Shown: positions 36,040-45,492 of the stretch, piece after piece
Position numbering within the stretch: the first letter of the stretch is position 1
Layout of the letters: every line of letters starts with the position of its first letter
From: Mariluticola halotolerans
GTDB lineage: Bacteria; Pseudomonadota; Alphaproteobacteria; Rhizobiales; Devosiaceae
Assembly: GCF_021611515.1 (NCBI RefSeq)
Contig: NZ_CP090960.1
Span: 434,001 to 498,000, forward strand
Length of the DNA stretch: 64,000 bases
Reading direction: 5' to 3'
Made by a program: the position numbers and the translations under genes
Notes under the pieces: model-generated
The model's input: only the letters and a program-made list of their open reading frames with translations
What the model was told of the DNA's origin: nothing
The model's database searches: none

Positions 36040-36664
36040 GAGTGCACAAAGAGAACTGATCGTGGAGCTGGCAAAGTCCATGTTCGAACGCGGCCTGACC
36101 TTTGGGTCGAGTGGTAATATATCCATCCGCGTAGACGATGGCTGGTTAATGACGCCGACCGGCACGTCGATGGACCGGCTTGATCCGGCACGTCTGTCGA
36201 AGCTGGATGAGGCGGGTCGTCACATTGCAGGTGACGCGCCCACCAAGGAGGCTTTTCTGCATCGCTGCTGCTACGATGTGCGAGAAAATGCAGGTGCAGT
36301 CGTCCATCTGCATTCAACGCATTCGGTTGCTGTGAGCTGTCTTGAGGAAATTGACCACTCGGATGTGCTGCCTGCGCTGACTGCCTATTATGTAATGAGA
36401 GTGGGAAAGCTGCCGCTTGTTCCATATTTCGCGCCGGGTGATGTGGCGCTTGCGGAAGCCGTAAAGGGGCTGATGTCAGAGTCCCATGCTGTGCTGCTTG
36501 CCAACCATGGGCCGGTTGTCGTCGGAAAAAGCCTCGAGGACGCGGTGTACGCTATTGAAGAGCTTGAGGAGACCGCACGCTTGTATTTGCTGCTGCAGGG
36601 ACAACGCACGCGGCCACTCACGCCGCAACAAGTGTCTGATCTTCGGGCTAAATTTCCGAGTTAA
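36032..36664 (+). CDS. otnC: Class II aldolase/adducin family protein, 3-oxo-tetronate 4-phosphate decarboxylase OtnC-like
   Basis: A 210-residue class II aldolase. It shows the glycine loop LTFGSSGNISIRV (22-34), the phosphate-binding TPTGTSMDRLDP (near 40-51), the metal histidines in VVHLHSTHS (near 91) and a third in LANHGPVVVG (near 154). OtnC decarboxylates 3-oxo-tetronate 4-phosphate to dihydroxyacetone phosphate. The gene overlaps otnK by 8 bp, which is the usual OtnK-OtnC pairing and the best evidence for the function of both. It is the last gene of the catabolic block before tRNA-Gln. A generic fuculose-phosphate-type aldolase is the alternative. Confidence 0.85.
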   Translation: MSESAQRELIVELAKSMFERGLTFGSSGNISIRVDDGWLMTPTGTSMDRLDPARLSKLDEAGRHIAGDAPTKEAFLHRCCYDVRENAGAVVHLHSTHSVAVSCLEEIDHSDVLPALTAYYVMRVGKLPLVPYFAPGDVALAEAVKGLMSESHAVLLANHGPVVVGKSLEDAVYAIEELEETARLYLLLQGQRTRPLTPQQVSDLRAKFPS

Positions 36665-36768
36665 CTGCTGGAAACGATATTCGTGAATCTCAATCGATAT
36701 CCAACAAGCCTGTTGGCCGACGAAGGTTGGCCTTAATTCTTGTGAAGCAGCCAGTAACGCGGAGAGAT

Positions 36769-36842
36769 TGGCTGGGGAACCTGGATTCGAACCAGGACTA
36801 ACGGAGTCAGAGTCCGTGGGTCTACCGTTAACCTATTCCCCA
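36769..36842 (-). tRNA. tRNA-Gln (anticodon CUG)
   Basis: A complete 74-nt cloverleaf on the minus strand. The acceptor arms TGGGGAA/TTCCCCA are followed by discriminator G and an encoded CCA. The anticodon stem ACGGA/TCCGT holds loop CTCTGAC (anticodon CTG, glutamine), and the T loop is GGTTCGAATCC. The 3' end faces the catabolic block on the left, which makes it a possible integration point. The rest of the 308-bp spacer (36665-36972) holds only a small dyad near 36701-36716. Confidence 0.95.
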
Positions 36843-36972
36843 GCAGGACCGGCCGGATTTGGTGGCCGATGCAGACGGTGGGCACGTTGGCTCACCGTTG
36901 TTGTGGTCTTCATAGCGGCATGATTTTGCGATTGCAAGCCGCAACCGCAAGAAGTGTTACGGTTTAATGCGG

Positions 36973-37392
36973 CTATGCCGGTATGCGCCAGGCGATGGCC
37001 TTTTTCGGGCTGTAGCAGCCAATGGCGACCTTTTTGGAATAATTGCCCGAGATCAACTTGATCCGGCCATCTTCACAGCGTCCGGCGACAATGCCGACGT
37101 GATTGCGCATGACCATGATGGACCCCACCGACATGGGTTTTGCCTTTTTGCCATAGGTGGCGAAATCGCGGGCGCGATAGCTGCCCCGCGGGGTATAGCC
37201 GGCTTTTTGCAGGATCAGGTCCATATAACAGGCGCACCATTTGGAGGGGCAGCCCTTCGGGCGGCGACCGCCCAGATCCTTTTGCATGATCTTGATTATG
37301 TCTTTGGCCTGTGCCGCGGGGGCGGAGACAGCACTGAAGGTGAGCGCCAGGCCGAGCGCTGCAATCAGGTTCAGGAGGATTTTCGACATCAT
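36973..37392 (-). CDS. Small secreted TIGR02594/CHAP-like cysteine amidase
   Basis: A 139-residue protein. A clear signal peptide (MMSKILLNLIAALGLALTF onward, ending AAQAK near 31) is followed by a short papain-like fold: catalytic cysteine in PSKWCACYMDLILQKAGY (near 52), histidine in VMRNHVGIVAG (near 97) and GNYSKKVAIG after it. This order fits the TIGR02594 group of small NlpC/P60- or CHAP-type domains, which usually cut or bind peptidoglycan. I start at the methionine just before the signal peptide; a longer form from 37425 would put a cysteine-containing leader before it. No strong ribosome site is seen. Role in cell-wall turnover is inferred. Confidence 0.68.
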   Translation of the reverse strand: MMSKILLNLIAALGLALTFSAVSAPAAQAKDIIKIMQKDLGGRRPKGCPSKWCACYMDLILQKAGYTPRGSYRARDFATYGKKAKPMSVGSIMVMRNHVGIVAGRCEDGRIKLISGNYSKKVAIGCYSPKKAIAWRIPA

Positions 37393-37726
37393 GTTTTTCA
37401 GAAGGCAACCCAGCGGATTGCCCATTACTCAATTTGTTCAGGGAGATGAGGGGTGTTTGGCAGGTTTTGCCGCAGCAAAAAACCCGAAGCGTTAATGTTG
37501 GTTAACCTTTAAAACTTGTATCATTTTTGAGGTGTGTTGGCGGGCATAAGTCGTCAAAACGGGGCCAGAATGTGACGGATGGCAAAAATATGCGGGTTTG
37601 GCGCGCAGCGTTGATTGCGATTGTTGCCCGCTTGCACTACCTTTGCAGGTGAAACTGAAACAGCCCGCTCAGGGCGCAGGCGGCAATGCCGTTCACGAGC
37701 GACCGGGCGGGACGGAGAAATGATAC
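37393..37726. other. Divergent control region between the CHAP-like gene and ppx
   Basis: An AT-rich core (about 37490-37550, with TTAATGTTGGTTAACC) that would suit divergent promoters. The remainder up to 37726 is GC-rich with no recognised motif. No gene is supportable here; short open frames have neither ribosome sites nor family similarity. Confidence 0.5.
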
Positions 37727-38926
37727 GTGGCCGATTCAGATCGGTCCGCCGCGGCATTGCCGGTCTCGGGCCGGCAGCCGCGCCGTCGCCGGAAGGGAGA
37801 AAATCCCGCCCGGCAGCATTCTTCAGGCGCAGCCATTGCCGCGCAGGGGGAATCTGGCAAGCGGACAAATCATGCCCAGAATCCGTTTCCGCGCCGCTGG
37901 CGTGGTCCGGTATATGCGGCGCTAGATCTGGGAACCAACAACTGTCGTTTGCTGATTGCACGGCCGGTTGAGGGCAGCTTTCGGGTGGTCGACGGGTTTA
38001 CCCGTATCGTCCGGCTGGGCGAGGGTGTGTCGCAAACGGGGCGGTTAAGCGATGCGGCGATGGCCCGCACCTTTGATGCGCTGAAACAGTGTTTTACCAA
38101 AATTTCCAATCATGAGCCGCGCCGCATGCGCCTGATTGCCACCGAAGCCTGCCGTGTGGCGGAGAATTCGGGCGAGTTTCTGGAGCGTGTCCGCACAGAA
38201 ATCGGGCTGGATCTGGAGATTGTGGATCGCCGCACGGAAGCGGAGCTGGCTGTGACCGGTTGTGCCGACCTGATTGAGAAAGGCACCGAAGGCGCGCTTA
38301 TTTTTGATATTGGGGGCGGTTCGTCTGAACTGGCCTGGCTGGATTTTCGCGGCGGGCGCCCCAAGAACCAGGGCAAGATGTCGGCGGCGATACGCTCCTG
38401 GCAGTCGCTGCCGGTCGGTGTGGTGTCGATTGCCGAGAAATTTGGCGGCATTGATGTGACGCCAGAGGTTTTCGAGGCGATGGTGGCGGATGTCCGCGGG
38501 CATTTGCGCCAGTTCAGGGGACGGGAGCGTTTGCGGCAAATGATTGCCGACCATCCGGTGCATCTGATTGGCACCTCGGGTACTGTGACGACGCTTGCAG
38601 GCCTGCATCTGGGGCTGGAACGTTATGAGCGCTCGAAGGTCGACGGGCTGTGGATGCGCAATGAAGAGGTCACCGACACGATGCGGGTCCTTTTGAACAT
38701 GAGTTATGAGCGGCGCATGGCGCATCCGTGTATCGGTCGGGACCGGGCCGATCTGGTTCTGGCAGGTTGCGCCATATTCGAGGCTATCCGGCGGGAATGG
38801 CCGGTTGAGCGCGTGCGCGTGGCAGATCGCGGGTTGCGCGAAGGCATATTGATTTCACTTATGGATGCTGACAGGGCGTGGACGCGCCGCAGGCGGCGTC
38901 CGGAAAAGGCACATAATAATGGCTAA
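37727..38926 (+). CDS. ppx: Exopolyphosphatase / guanosine pentaphosphate phosphohydrolase (Ppx/GppA family)
   Basis: A 399-residue protein, GTG start with GGAG 10 nt upstream. After a 60-residue basic, low-complexity leader the Ppx/GppA core begins: [16 protein letters not shown] (phosphate-binding loop 1, near 63), [41 protein letters not shown] (loop 2, near 194) and [19 protein letters not shown] (near 284). It hydrolyses polyphosphate or pppGpp. At about 340 core residues it is the short two-domain form lacking the HD-like extension of E. coli Ppx. It overlaps rlmE by 8 bp. Confidence 0.9.
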   Translation: MADSDRSAAALPVSGRQPRRRRKGENPARQHSSGAAIAAQGESGKRTNHAQNPFPRRWRGPVYAALDLGTNNCRLLIARPVEGSFRVVDGFTRIVRLGEGVSQTGRLSDAAMARTFDALKQCFTKISNHEPRRMRLIATEACRVAENSGEFLERVRTEIGLDLEIVDRRTEAELAVTGCADLIEKGTEGALIFDIGGGSSELAWLDFRGGRPKNQGKMSAAIRSWQSLPVGVVSIAEKFGGIDVTPEVFEAMVADVRGHLRQFRGRERLRQMIADHPVHLIGTSGTVTTLAGLHLGLERYERSKVDGLWMRNEEVTDTMRVLLNMSYERRMAHPCIGRDRADLVLAGCAIFEAIRREWPVERVRVADRGLREGILISLMDADRAWTRRRRRPEKAHNNG

Positions 38927-39635
38927 GGGCAGCACACCCGGCGGCAGCAAGCCGGGCACCAATGCACGGGCTGACAAGGGGCTGAAAACGCGGGTAAAAA
39001 CCGCGCGGGGCCGCAAGCTTTCCTCAACGCTCTGGTTGCAACGGCAGTTGAATGATCCCTATGTGGCCCGGGCGCAGGCGGAGGGTTACAAATCCCGCGC
39101 CGCGTTCAAGCTGATTGAACTCAATGACAAACATCGTTTGCTCAAGCCGGGCATGCGGGTTGTCGATCTGGGGTGCGCGCCCGGTGGCTGGCTGCAGGTT
39201 GCGGTGCGCGAGGTCAGTTCCTCGCCGAAAAACCCGCTGATTGTCGGTATCGATTATCTGGATATGGATCCGGTTCCCGGCGCGATTGTGCTGAAAAAGG
39301 ATTTCACCGAGGACGATGCGCCGCAGATGATTATCGACGCGCTGGGCGGGCGCAAGGTGGATCTGGTGCTGTCCGATATGGCCGCACCGACGACGGGGCA
39401 TCGGCCCACGGATCATTTGCGGATCATCGCGCTGGTTGAGATGGCCGCAGAGTTCGCCATCGAAATTCTGGCGCCGGGAGGCACGTTTGTCGCCAAGGTG
39501 TTCCAGGGGGGGACCGAGCATCAGTTGCTGCGGGACCTGAAGAAGCATTTTGCCACCACGCTGCATGCAAAGCCGCCCGCCAGCCGCTCTGATTCCGCCG
39601 AGACCTATCTGATCGCCAAAGGCTTCAGGCCCTAG
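38919..39635 (+). CDS. rlmE: 23S rRNA 2'-O-ribose U2552 methyltransferase RlmE (FtsJ)
   Basis: A 238-residue SAM-dependent methyltransferase acting on U2552 in the A loop of the large ribosomal subunit. A basic leader (about 1-40) precedes [18 protein letters not shown] (catalytic lysine K-D-K-E first position, near 59), the SAM motif [15 protein letters not shown] (near 84), [15 protein letters not shown] (near 147, catalytic Asp) and [12 protein letters not shown] (near 187, catalytic Lys). The ATG at 38919 overlaps the ppx stop; upstream starts lie within ppx. Pairing with ppx is common in alphaproteobacteria. Confidence 0.95.
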   Translation: MAKGSTPGGSKPGTNARADKGLKTRVKTARGRKLSSTLWLQRQLNDPYVARAQAEGYKSRAAFKLIELNDKHRLLKPGMRVVDLGCAPGGWLQVAVREVSSSPKNPLIVGIDYLDMDPVPGAIVLKKDFTEDDAPQMIIDALGGRKVDLVLSDMAAPTTGHRPTDHLRIIALVEMAAEFAIEILAPGGTFVAKVFQGGTEHQLLRDLKKHFATTLHAKPPASRSDSAETYLIAKGFRP

Positions 39636-39656
39636 CGGTTGACCTGATGCGCTAGG
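39631..39656. terminator. Dyad spanning the two convergent stop codons
   Basis: CCTAGCG (39631-39637) and CGCTAGG (39650-39656) are perfect inverted copies. The left arm contains the rlmE TAG and the right arm contains the MFS-gene TAG in mirror image. The 16-bp gene gap leaves no room for another terminator; there is no T-run, so any termination would be weak. Confidence 0.4.
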
Positions 39657-41049
39657 TAACGGGTGGGGCGTTGTCCTGCCTGTGGCCTGACACCTCGCTG
39701 CCGGCATTGGCCCGCAGATAAAAGAGCGGCGCCACTGAGAATGCGCAAATCCCGGCAATGGCAAACAGGGCTATGCGGAAGTCTGCGGTGGCGACTTCGG
39801 TGCCGCGTGCTGCTGCGCTAAGCTCGAGAATGGTTGCTGCCAAAGCGACACCCAAAGCGCTGCTCAACTGTTGAGAGACGGCCAGCATGGCATTGGCCGG
39901 GCCGATATCGTCTGTCGGCGTTTCCGAGAATGTCAGCGAATTGAGGCTGGTGAAGAACAGTGAGCGGAAATAGCCGCTGAAGAAAATCACCAGCAGCATG
40001 ACGAGAACCGAGGTCTGCGCCGTGAACAGGCCCAAAAGCGCGATAAACAGCGCGGCGACGACAGATGAGCCGATGAGGATGCGGCGAAAGCCGACCAGGT
40101 GAAGTACATGGCCAATACCGAATTTGACCAGCAACGAGCCGGCCGCGCCAATAAAGGTGATGGCACCCGATTCAAAGGGTGTGTAGCCAAAGCCGAGTTG
40201 CAGCATGAGCGGCAGCAGGAACGGCACTGCACCAAGGCCGATGCGAAAGATGACGCCGCTGAGAATGGTGAGCCGAAACACCGGCTCCCTGAATATCTTC
40301 AGATCGAGCAGGGGGGTGGGGCTGCGGCGGGCATGGAAGACATAGGCGGCACCAAGGGCAAGGCCGACAATGGTGAGGATGATGCCGAAGCCCGGCGGCA
40401 GGGCCGGCATGCTGACCACCGACAGACCGAAGATCACGCAGGCGAAGGACAGCCCGCTTAATACAAAGCCGAGCGTGTCGAGGGGGCGACGATCGCGAAA
40501 GCCGGTGCCGGGCAGAAAGCGCGACGCCAGGAGAATGCCGATGAGCCCGATCGGCACATTGATAAAAAAGATCCAGTGCCAGCTGAAATAGGTGGTGAGG
40601 AAACCGCCAACCGGTGGACCGGCCATGGGGCCGATCAGGGCCGGGATGGTGAGCCAGGCCCAGGCCGATATCAGTTCATTGCGGGGTGTGGTGCGCACCA
40701 GGATCAGGCGGGCGAGCGGGGTCATCATCGAGCCGCCCATGCCCTGAAGGAATCGCGAAAGAACGAATGTCAGCAAAGAATCGGAGAAAGCGCAGGCAAT
40801 CGATCCCAGAACGAAAACAAAGATGGCCCAACGGAAAATATTGCGGGCACCGTAGCGGTCGGCCATCCAGCCGCTGACGGGAATAAAAATCGCGAGTGCC
40901 ACCAGATAGGCTGTGAGGGCGAGTTTGAGCGCTATCGGCGTGGTACCGATATCTGTTGCGATGGCGGGCAGGGACGTGGCGATAACGGTTGAGTCCATCA
41001 TCTCCATGAACAGGGCCACTGCCAATATCAGCGGGGTAATACGGTTCAA
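39652..41049 (-). CDS. MFS drug-export transporter, DHA2 (14-helix) family
   Basis: A 465-residue membrane protein. Early features are FMEMMDSTVIATSLPAIA (motif D1-like, about 15-32), VSGWMADRYGARNIF (motif A, near 59-73) and LSRFLQGMGGSMMTPLARLI (motif B, near 98-117). The long antiporter motif C region AWLTIPALIGPMAGPPVGG (near 131) and 13-14 hydrophobic segments place it in the EmrB/QacA-like proton-driven exporters. It stands alone, convergent with rlmE, with no membrane-fusion partner or regulator next to it. The exported compound is unknown. Confidence 0.92.
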   Translation of the reverse strand: MNRITPLILAVALFMEMMDSTVIATSLPAIATDIGTTPIALKLALTAYLVALAIFIPVSGWMADRYGARNIFRWAIFVFVLGSIACAFSDSLLTFVLSRFLQGMGGSMMTPLARLILVRTTPRNELISAWAWLTIPALIGPMAGPPVGGFLTTYFSWHWIFFINVPIGLIGILLASRFLPGTGFRDRRPLDTLGFVLSGLSFACVIFGLSVVSMPALPPGFGIILTIVGLALGAAYVFHARRSPTPLLDLKIFREPVFRLTILSGVIFRIGLGAVPFLLPLMLQLGFGYTPFESGAITFIGAAGSLLVKFGIGHVLHLVGFRRILIGSSVVAALFIALLGLFTAQTSVLVMLLVIFFSGYFRSLFFTSLNSLTFSETPTDDIGPANAMLAVSQQLSSALGVALAATILELSAAARGTEVATADFRIALFAIAGICAFSVAPLFYLRANAGSEVSGHRQDNAPPVT

Positions 41050-41359
41050 GGCATACTCAAGGGTCAGCGGAAAAGGAATCGCAATGCCGCGGGCTATTCG
41101 GGAATAATAGCAGCCAAATACGGTTCAACACATTGAAAATAGCCCTATTTATTTGCCATTTCTCTGTGCGAAACACCCGCGCGTCTGCGCCGTGGTGCAT
41201 TTGGCGGAGGTTGTGATCGCGTTGAGTGCGCTGAAGACCTAGCCAAAGCCGCAGTCAGGTGATATTGACCCTCGCCAACCCGAAACCGACACGCGTGCTG
41301 TGTGCTGCGGTTCGATTCCAACATTTCTGCACTGATTTAAGGGCACGGAGGGTCTGGCC
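41050..41359. other. Divergent spacer between the MFS exporter and guaB
   Basis: A 310-bp region with no supportable gene. It is AT-rich near 41100-41160, where the exporter promoter would lie, and ends in GGAGGG (41347-41352), the guaB ribosome site. I see no riboswitch-like pairing or clear terminator. Confidence 0.5.
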
Positions 41360-42862
41360 TTGGCGAAAATTATTACCTCTAGTACTGGCGATACCGCGTT
41401 GACGTTTGATGATGTGCTGCTTCAGCCGGCACGCTCGGACGTTCTGCCGACATCTGTCGATATCCGCTCTCGTGTGACCAAAGACATCGAACTCAATCTG
41501 CCGATTCTCTCCTCAGCGATGGACACGGTTACCGAGGGAACAATGGCGATCGCCATGGCGCAGGCAGGCGGTCTTGGCGTCATTCACCGGAACCTGACGC
41601 CGGAAGAGCAGGCCGAGCAGGTGCGGCAGGTCAAGAGCTTTGAAAGCGGCATGGTGGTGAACCCCATCACGATTGGCCCTGATGCGACCCTTGCAGATGC
41701 GCTGGCGCTGATGGAGCGCAACCGGATTTCGGGTATTCCGGTTGTTGAGAATGGCGGCAATGGTGGCCGCAATGTCGGCCGTCTGGTGGGCATTCTGACC
41801 AACCGCGACGTGCGCTTTGCCTCAAACTCAAATCAGAAAATTTCCGAGCTGATGACCCATGAGAACCTCATCACTGTGGGGGAGGAAGTCAGCAAGGATG
41901 AAGCCAAACGCCTGTTGCATACCAATAGGATCGAAAAGCTGCTGGTTGTCGATGACGCATACCGTTGTATCGGTCTGATCACTGTCAAGGATATCGAGAA
42001 GGCGCAACTCAATCCGCATGCGATCAAGGATGAGCACGGGCGTTTGCGCGTGGCGGCCGCATCCACGGTTGGTGAGCCGGGTTACGAGCGTTCGCTTCGC
42101 CTGATTGATGCGGGTGTTGACCTGTTGGTCATCGATACGGCGCATGGTCACTCTGTCAAAGTGGCCGAGGCGGTTGAGGCGATCAAGAAATACAGCAATT
42201 CAACCCGTATCGTTGCGGGCAATGTGGCCACGGCCGGGGCGACGCGTGCCCTGATTGATGCCGGCGCCGACAGCATCAAAGTGGGTATCGGGCCGGGCTC
42301 TATCTGTACGACACGTGTTGTGGCTGGTGTGGGCGTGCCGCAGCTGGCCGCCGTGATGGCCTGTGCGGAAGAAGCTGATAAATCAGGTGTGCCGATTATT
42401 GCCGATGGCGGCATCAAGTTTTCCGGCGATCTGGCCAAGGCGCTGGCTGGCGGTGCATCCTGCGCCATGATCGGCTCGTTGCTGGCGGGCACTGATGAAA
42501 GCCCCGGTGAGGTTTATCTCTATCAGGGTCGTTCGTATAAATCCTATCGGGGTATGGGGTCGGTCGGTGCGATGGCACGTGGTTCGGCAGACCGTTATTT
42601 CCAGCAGGAAGTGAATGACCAGATGAAGCTGGTGCCCGAGGGGATCGAGGGACAGGTGCCCTATAAGGGCGCGGCGGCGCATATTCTGCATCAGCTGGCT
42701 GGCGGCCTGCGTGCAGCCATGGGCTATACCGGCGCACATAATCTGCAAGACTTCCGCGAGAATGCGACTTTTGTGAAGATTTCGAATGCGGCGCTGAGCG
42801 AGAGCCATGTGCATGACGTTTCGATTACGCGCGAAAGCCCCAACTATCGCGGCGGGCGGTAA
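41360..42862 (+). CDS. guaB: Inosine-5'-monophosphate dehydrogenase GuaB
   Basis: A 500-residue IMP dehydrogenase: IMP to XMP with NAD, the committed step of guanine nucleotide synthesis. The TTG start at 41360 has GGAGGG 7 nt upstream. It shows [17 protein letters not shown] (14-30), [21 protein letters not shown], two CBS domains (about 95-225), the active-site loop [18 protein letters not shown] (near 309-326, catalytic Cys), [10 protein letters not shown] and the flap [18 protein letters not shown]. The gene is followed 5 bp later by rsmB; guaA lies 2.6 kb further on. Confidence 0.97.
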   Translation: MAKIITSSTGDTALTFDDVLLQPARSDVLPTSVDIRSRVTKDIELNLPILSSAMDTVTEGTMAIAMAQAGGLGVIHRNLTPEEQAEQVRQVKSFESGMVVNPITIGPDATLADALALMERNRISGIPVVENGGNGGRNVGRLVGILTNRDVRFASNSNQKISELMTHENLITVGEEVSKDEAKRLLHTNRIEKLLVVDDAYRCIGLITVKDIEKAQLNPHAIKDEHGRLRVAAASTVGEPGYERSLRLIDAGVDLLVIDTAHGHSVKVAEAVEAIKKYSNSTRIVAGNVATAGATRALIDAGADSIKVGIGPGSICTTRVVAGVGVPQLAAVMACAEEADKSGVPIIADGGIKFSGDLAKALAGGASCAMIGSLLAGTDESPGEVYLYQGRSYKSYRGMGSVGAMARGSADRYFQQEVNDQMKLVPEGIEGQVPYKGAAAHILHQLAGGLRAAMGYTGAHNLQDFRENATFVKISNAALSESHVHDVSITRESPNYRGGR

Positions 42863-42867
42863 AGCTC

Positions 42868-44166
42868 ATGCAGTTACCGGGCCGGATTGCTGCTGCCATT
42901 GAGGTGCTGGACGATGTTGCCACGCGGCACCGGCCTGTAGCGCTCGCGCTCAAGGATTGGGGTGTCCGCCATCGCTTTGCCGGCTCGGGCGACCGGGCCG
43001 CGATTGGCAATCTTGTCTATGACGCGTTGCGCAAGCGGGCCTCACACGCCCATGCGATGGGGGCGTATACGCCCCGGGCATTGGTGCTGGCCGTCGCGGT
43101 GTTCGACTGGGGCTCTGATCCGGCGACGTTGAATGCCGGGTTTGCGGCGGACAAGTTCGGTCCGGATGCTATCAGTGACGCGGAAATGGCTCGCCTGACC
43201 GCTGAAGATCCGCTCAAGGGCGCTGCGGACCATGTGCGGGCTGATGTGCCCGAATGGTTGGCACCTTCTCTGCAGGCGGCTTTTGGGGACAGGTGGATTG
43301 AAGAGGCGCGGGCGCTGACGGAGCGGCCACCGCTTGATCTGCGCGTCAACAGGCTCAAGGCTGATCCTGAGCGCGTGACAAAGGCCCTGAAGCGGTTTGA
43401 ACCACAGGCCAGTGCGATTGCGCCGATGGCACTGCGCATGGCTGCTGGTAGCGGCAATGCCCGCACACCGAATGTGCAATCGGACGAAGGCTATCTGAAG
43501 GGCTGGTTTGAGATACAGGACCAGGGCAGCCAGTTGGTTGCCGCCCTGGCCGGCGCTGTGCCGGGTCAACAGGTGCTGGATCTTTGCGCGGGGGCCGGCG
43601 GCAAAACCCTGGCGCTGGCGGCAGCGATGCAGAATAAAGGGCAGATTTTTGCCTATGATACCGACCGCAGCCGGTTGGCACCGATCTATGACCGGTTGAA
43701 ACGCAATGGTGCGCGCAATGTGCAGGTGCGGGCCCCGGAACCGGGGGCGCTTGATGACCTGGTTGGCAAAATGGACCGGGTGGTGGTTGATGCGCCGTGC
43801 ACAGGGACCGGTACATGGCGGCGGCGGCCCGACACAAAATGGCGTTTGACTGCTGATCAGCTGGCGGCGCGGCAGGCCGAGCAAGCCGAAATTCTTGCCG
43901 GGGCGGCGGACTATGTGAAGCCGGGTGGGCAACTTGTCTATATTACGTGCTCTGTGCTGCCCGAAGAAAACAGCGCTCAGATTGCCGCGTTTCTGGCGGC
44001 ACGGCAGGATTTTTCCGCTGTGCCTGCTTCCGGGGTCTGGTTTGACCGGGTCGGGCGGGAGGCGCCGGAAGGGCTTTATGACGGCCCGGACGGGGTGATG
44101 CTGACACCTGCAACGACGGGTAGCGACGGCTTTTTCGTCGCCATATTAGCGCGGCGGGTCGCCTAA
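42868..44166 (+). CDS. rsmB: RsmB-family 16S rRNA (cytosine-5) methyltransferase
   Basis: A 432-residue SAM-dependent RNA m5C methyltransferase. An N-terminal NusB-like helical part (about 1-140) is followed by the catalytic core: DQGSQLVAALAGAVPGQ, VLDLCAGAGGKTLALAA (SAM motif I, near 234), DRVVVDAPCTGTGTWRRRPD (motif IV with the first catalytic Cys, near 307) and LVYITCSVLPEENSAQI (motif VI, second Cys, near 354). RsmB itself modifies C967 of 16S rRNA; the family has several paralogues with other sites, so the exact base is not certain. It is tightly linked to guaB. Confidence 0.88.
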   Translation: MQLPGRIAAAIEVLDDVATRHRPVALALKDWGVRHRFAGSGDRAAIGNLVYDALRKRASHAHAMGAYTPRALVLAVAVFDWGSDPATLNAGFAADKFGPDAISDAEMARLTAEDPLKGAADHVRADVPEWLAPSLQAAFGDRWIEEARALTERPPLDLRVNRLKADPERVTKALKRFEPQASAIAPMALRMAAGSGNARTPNVQSDEGYLKGWFEIQDQGSQLVAALAGAVPGQQVLDLCAGAGGKTLALAAAMQNKGQIFAYDTDRSRLAPIYDRLKRNGARNVQVRAPEPGALDDLVGKMDRVVVDAPCTGTGTWRRRPDTKWRLTADQLAARQAEQAEILAGAADYVKPGGQLVYITCSVLPEENSAQIAAFLAARQDFSAVPASGVWFDRVGREAPEGLYDGPDGVMLTPATTGSDGFFVAILARRVA

Positions 44167-44209
44167 GCCTAGAAAAAGCACAACAGACACTGATCCGAAA
44201 CGCGTTTTG

Positions 44210-44698
44210 ATGCGTTTCCCTCTTATGGAACATCAAAACAATAATTTGAAATCACTGCTCACGCTGACCGGCTTTATTGTGCTGGTGGTTGGCGCCGGCT
44301 TCCTGATTGGTGTCTCGACGGCTCCCGGGCCGTGGTTCGCGGCGCTGGATAAGCCACCCTTCAACCCGCCCAGCTGGTTGTTCGCGCCGGTCTGGACAAT
44401 CCTTTACGTCATGATTGCCATTGCCGGCTTCCGAAGCTACAGGCGCGCGCCGACTGGTAGAGCGATGCAGCTGTGGGGTGCGCAAATGGTGCTCAACTGG
44501 GCATGGTCGATTGTGTTTTTCAGTGCCCACATGATCTGGGCTGCGTTCGCTGTCATTTTCGCTCTATGGGTATTGATCGCTGGATTTGTCGCGCTTAATC
44601 GACGCCAGGATCCCGTTTCTGCGCTCTTGTTCGTGCCGTATTTTGCATGGGTGAGTTTCGCCGCTTTGCTGAATTTCAGTATCGGAATTTTGAACTAA
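44210..44698 (+). CDS. tspO: TspO/MBR-family tryptophan-rich membrane protein
   Basis: A 162-residue protein with five predicted helices. It has the family's Trp/Pro pattern: PWFAALDKPPFNPPSWLFAPVWT split over the first loop, helix 2 with ILYVMIAIAGF, MVLNWAWSIVFFSAHM (helix 3) and LFVPYFAWVSFAALLNF (helix 5). TspO proteins bind porphyrins and tetrapyrrole intermediates; in Rhodobacter they affect oxygen-regulated pigment gene expression. The start is uncertain: ATG 44210 or ATG 44225, neither with a good ribosome site. A second, diverged family member follows at 44950-45426. Confidence 0.9.
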   Translation: MRFPLMEHQNNNLKSLLTLTGFIVLVVGAGFLIGVSTAPGPWFAALDKPPFNPPSWLFAPVWTILYVMIAIAGFRSYRRAPTGRAMQLWGAQMVLNWAWSIVFFSAHMIWAAFAVIFALWVLIAGFVALNRRQDPVSALLFVPYFAWVSFAALLNFSIGILN

Positions 44699-44949
44699 TC
44701 TGGACTGAAAACCGACGTTGTATGCGAGGCAGCGCGGCGCACAAGGCTATGTATCCATTCTCGAATGCCGTTATGCTGTTTTTTCATATGAATATTTTAT
44801 TGTCCGTAACTTGTATTTATCGATAGATATTATTTCCGATTACAGCGCTGTAAATACGAATTCTATTACTTTTATTTCTTGTTAAATTTATCGCCGCGCG
44901 TGCTATTATTTGCTCTGTTAATTATTGGTAATCCTGTCGGGGGGCGAGG
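44699..44949. other. AT-rich spacer between the two TspO genes
   Basis: The stretch 44780-44890 is far richer in A and T than its surroundings and contains several TATTTAT/TTATTT runs. It probably carries the promoter of the second TspO-like gene. No RNA gene or repeat is recognisable. Confidence 0.45.
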
Positions 44950-45426
44950 ATGCGGAGTGGGCGCTTGCGGCGCGCCGATGCGCCATTGTTGGGGGTATTT
45001 CTGTCTGCGTCGGTTTTGGGCGGTGCGAGCGCGGGCATTCTGTCGAAACCAGGCACCCGGTACGATCTGCTAAATAAGCCGTGGTTTGCGCCGCCGGAGT
45101 GGTTTTTTGCGCCTCTTTGGCTGGCAAGCCTTGTGGCGCTCGCGATTGTGGGTTGGCGGATCTGGCGGGCAGTGGGCGAACCGCGCGAATTGCTGCTGAT
45201 GCTGTGGGCCGTGCAATTGGTTCTGGTGTGGCTTTGGCCGCCAGTCTTTTTGCTGTTTGGCCCCCCGGAGCTTGCTTTGCTCATTATTTGCTCTGTGGCT
45301 TTTATCCAGATGTTGCTGGCGCTGTGCATGCGATGGGACAGGCTGGTGCTGAAACTGCTGTTGCCCTGCCTTGGATGGTTGTTCTCCGTTTTCTGGTTTA
45401 CCGGCTGGATTGTGGTGATGAATTGA
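44950..45426 (+). CDS. Second, diverged TspO/MBR-like membrane protein
   Basis: A 158-residue protein with five hydrophobic segments (about 12-30, 50-68, 80-100, 103-122, 133-155). The first loop KPGTRYDLLNKPWFAPPEWFFAP keeps the TspO pattern, and the last helix GWLFSVFWFTGWIVVMN is again Trp-rich, but helices 3 and 4 have lost much of the family's aromatic and polar pattern. It may bind a different ligand or act as a partner of the neighbouring TspO. It is preceded by an AT-rich spacer and lies 66 bp before guaA on the same strand. Family membership is fairly safe; function is unknown. Confidence 0.75.
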   Translation: MRSGRLRRADAPLLGVFLSASVLGGASAGILSKPGTRYDLLNKPWFAPPEWFFAPLWLASLVALAIVGWRIWRAVGEPRELLLMLWAVQLVLVWLWPPVFLLFGPPELALLIICSVAFIQMLLALCMRWDRLVLKLLLPCLGWLFSVFWFTGWIVVMN

Positions 45427-45492
45427 TGCTCAAAGCTGCGAATTGCCTCAAGCCTACTTGCGGAATCTTCGCAGTGCGGCTAAAGGCTCGCC

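Noticed and set aside
41310-41325. GGTTCGATTCC upstream of guaB as a tRNA T-loop
   Set aside because: No acceptor or anticodon arms can be drawn around it.
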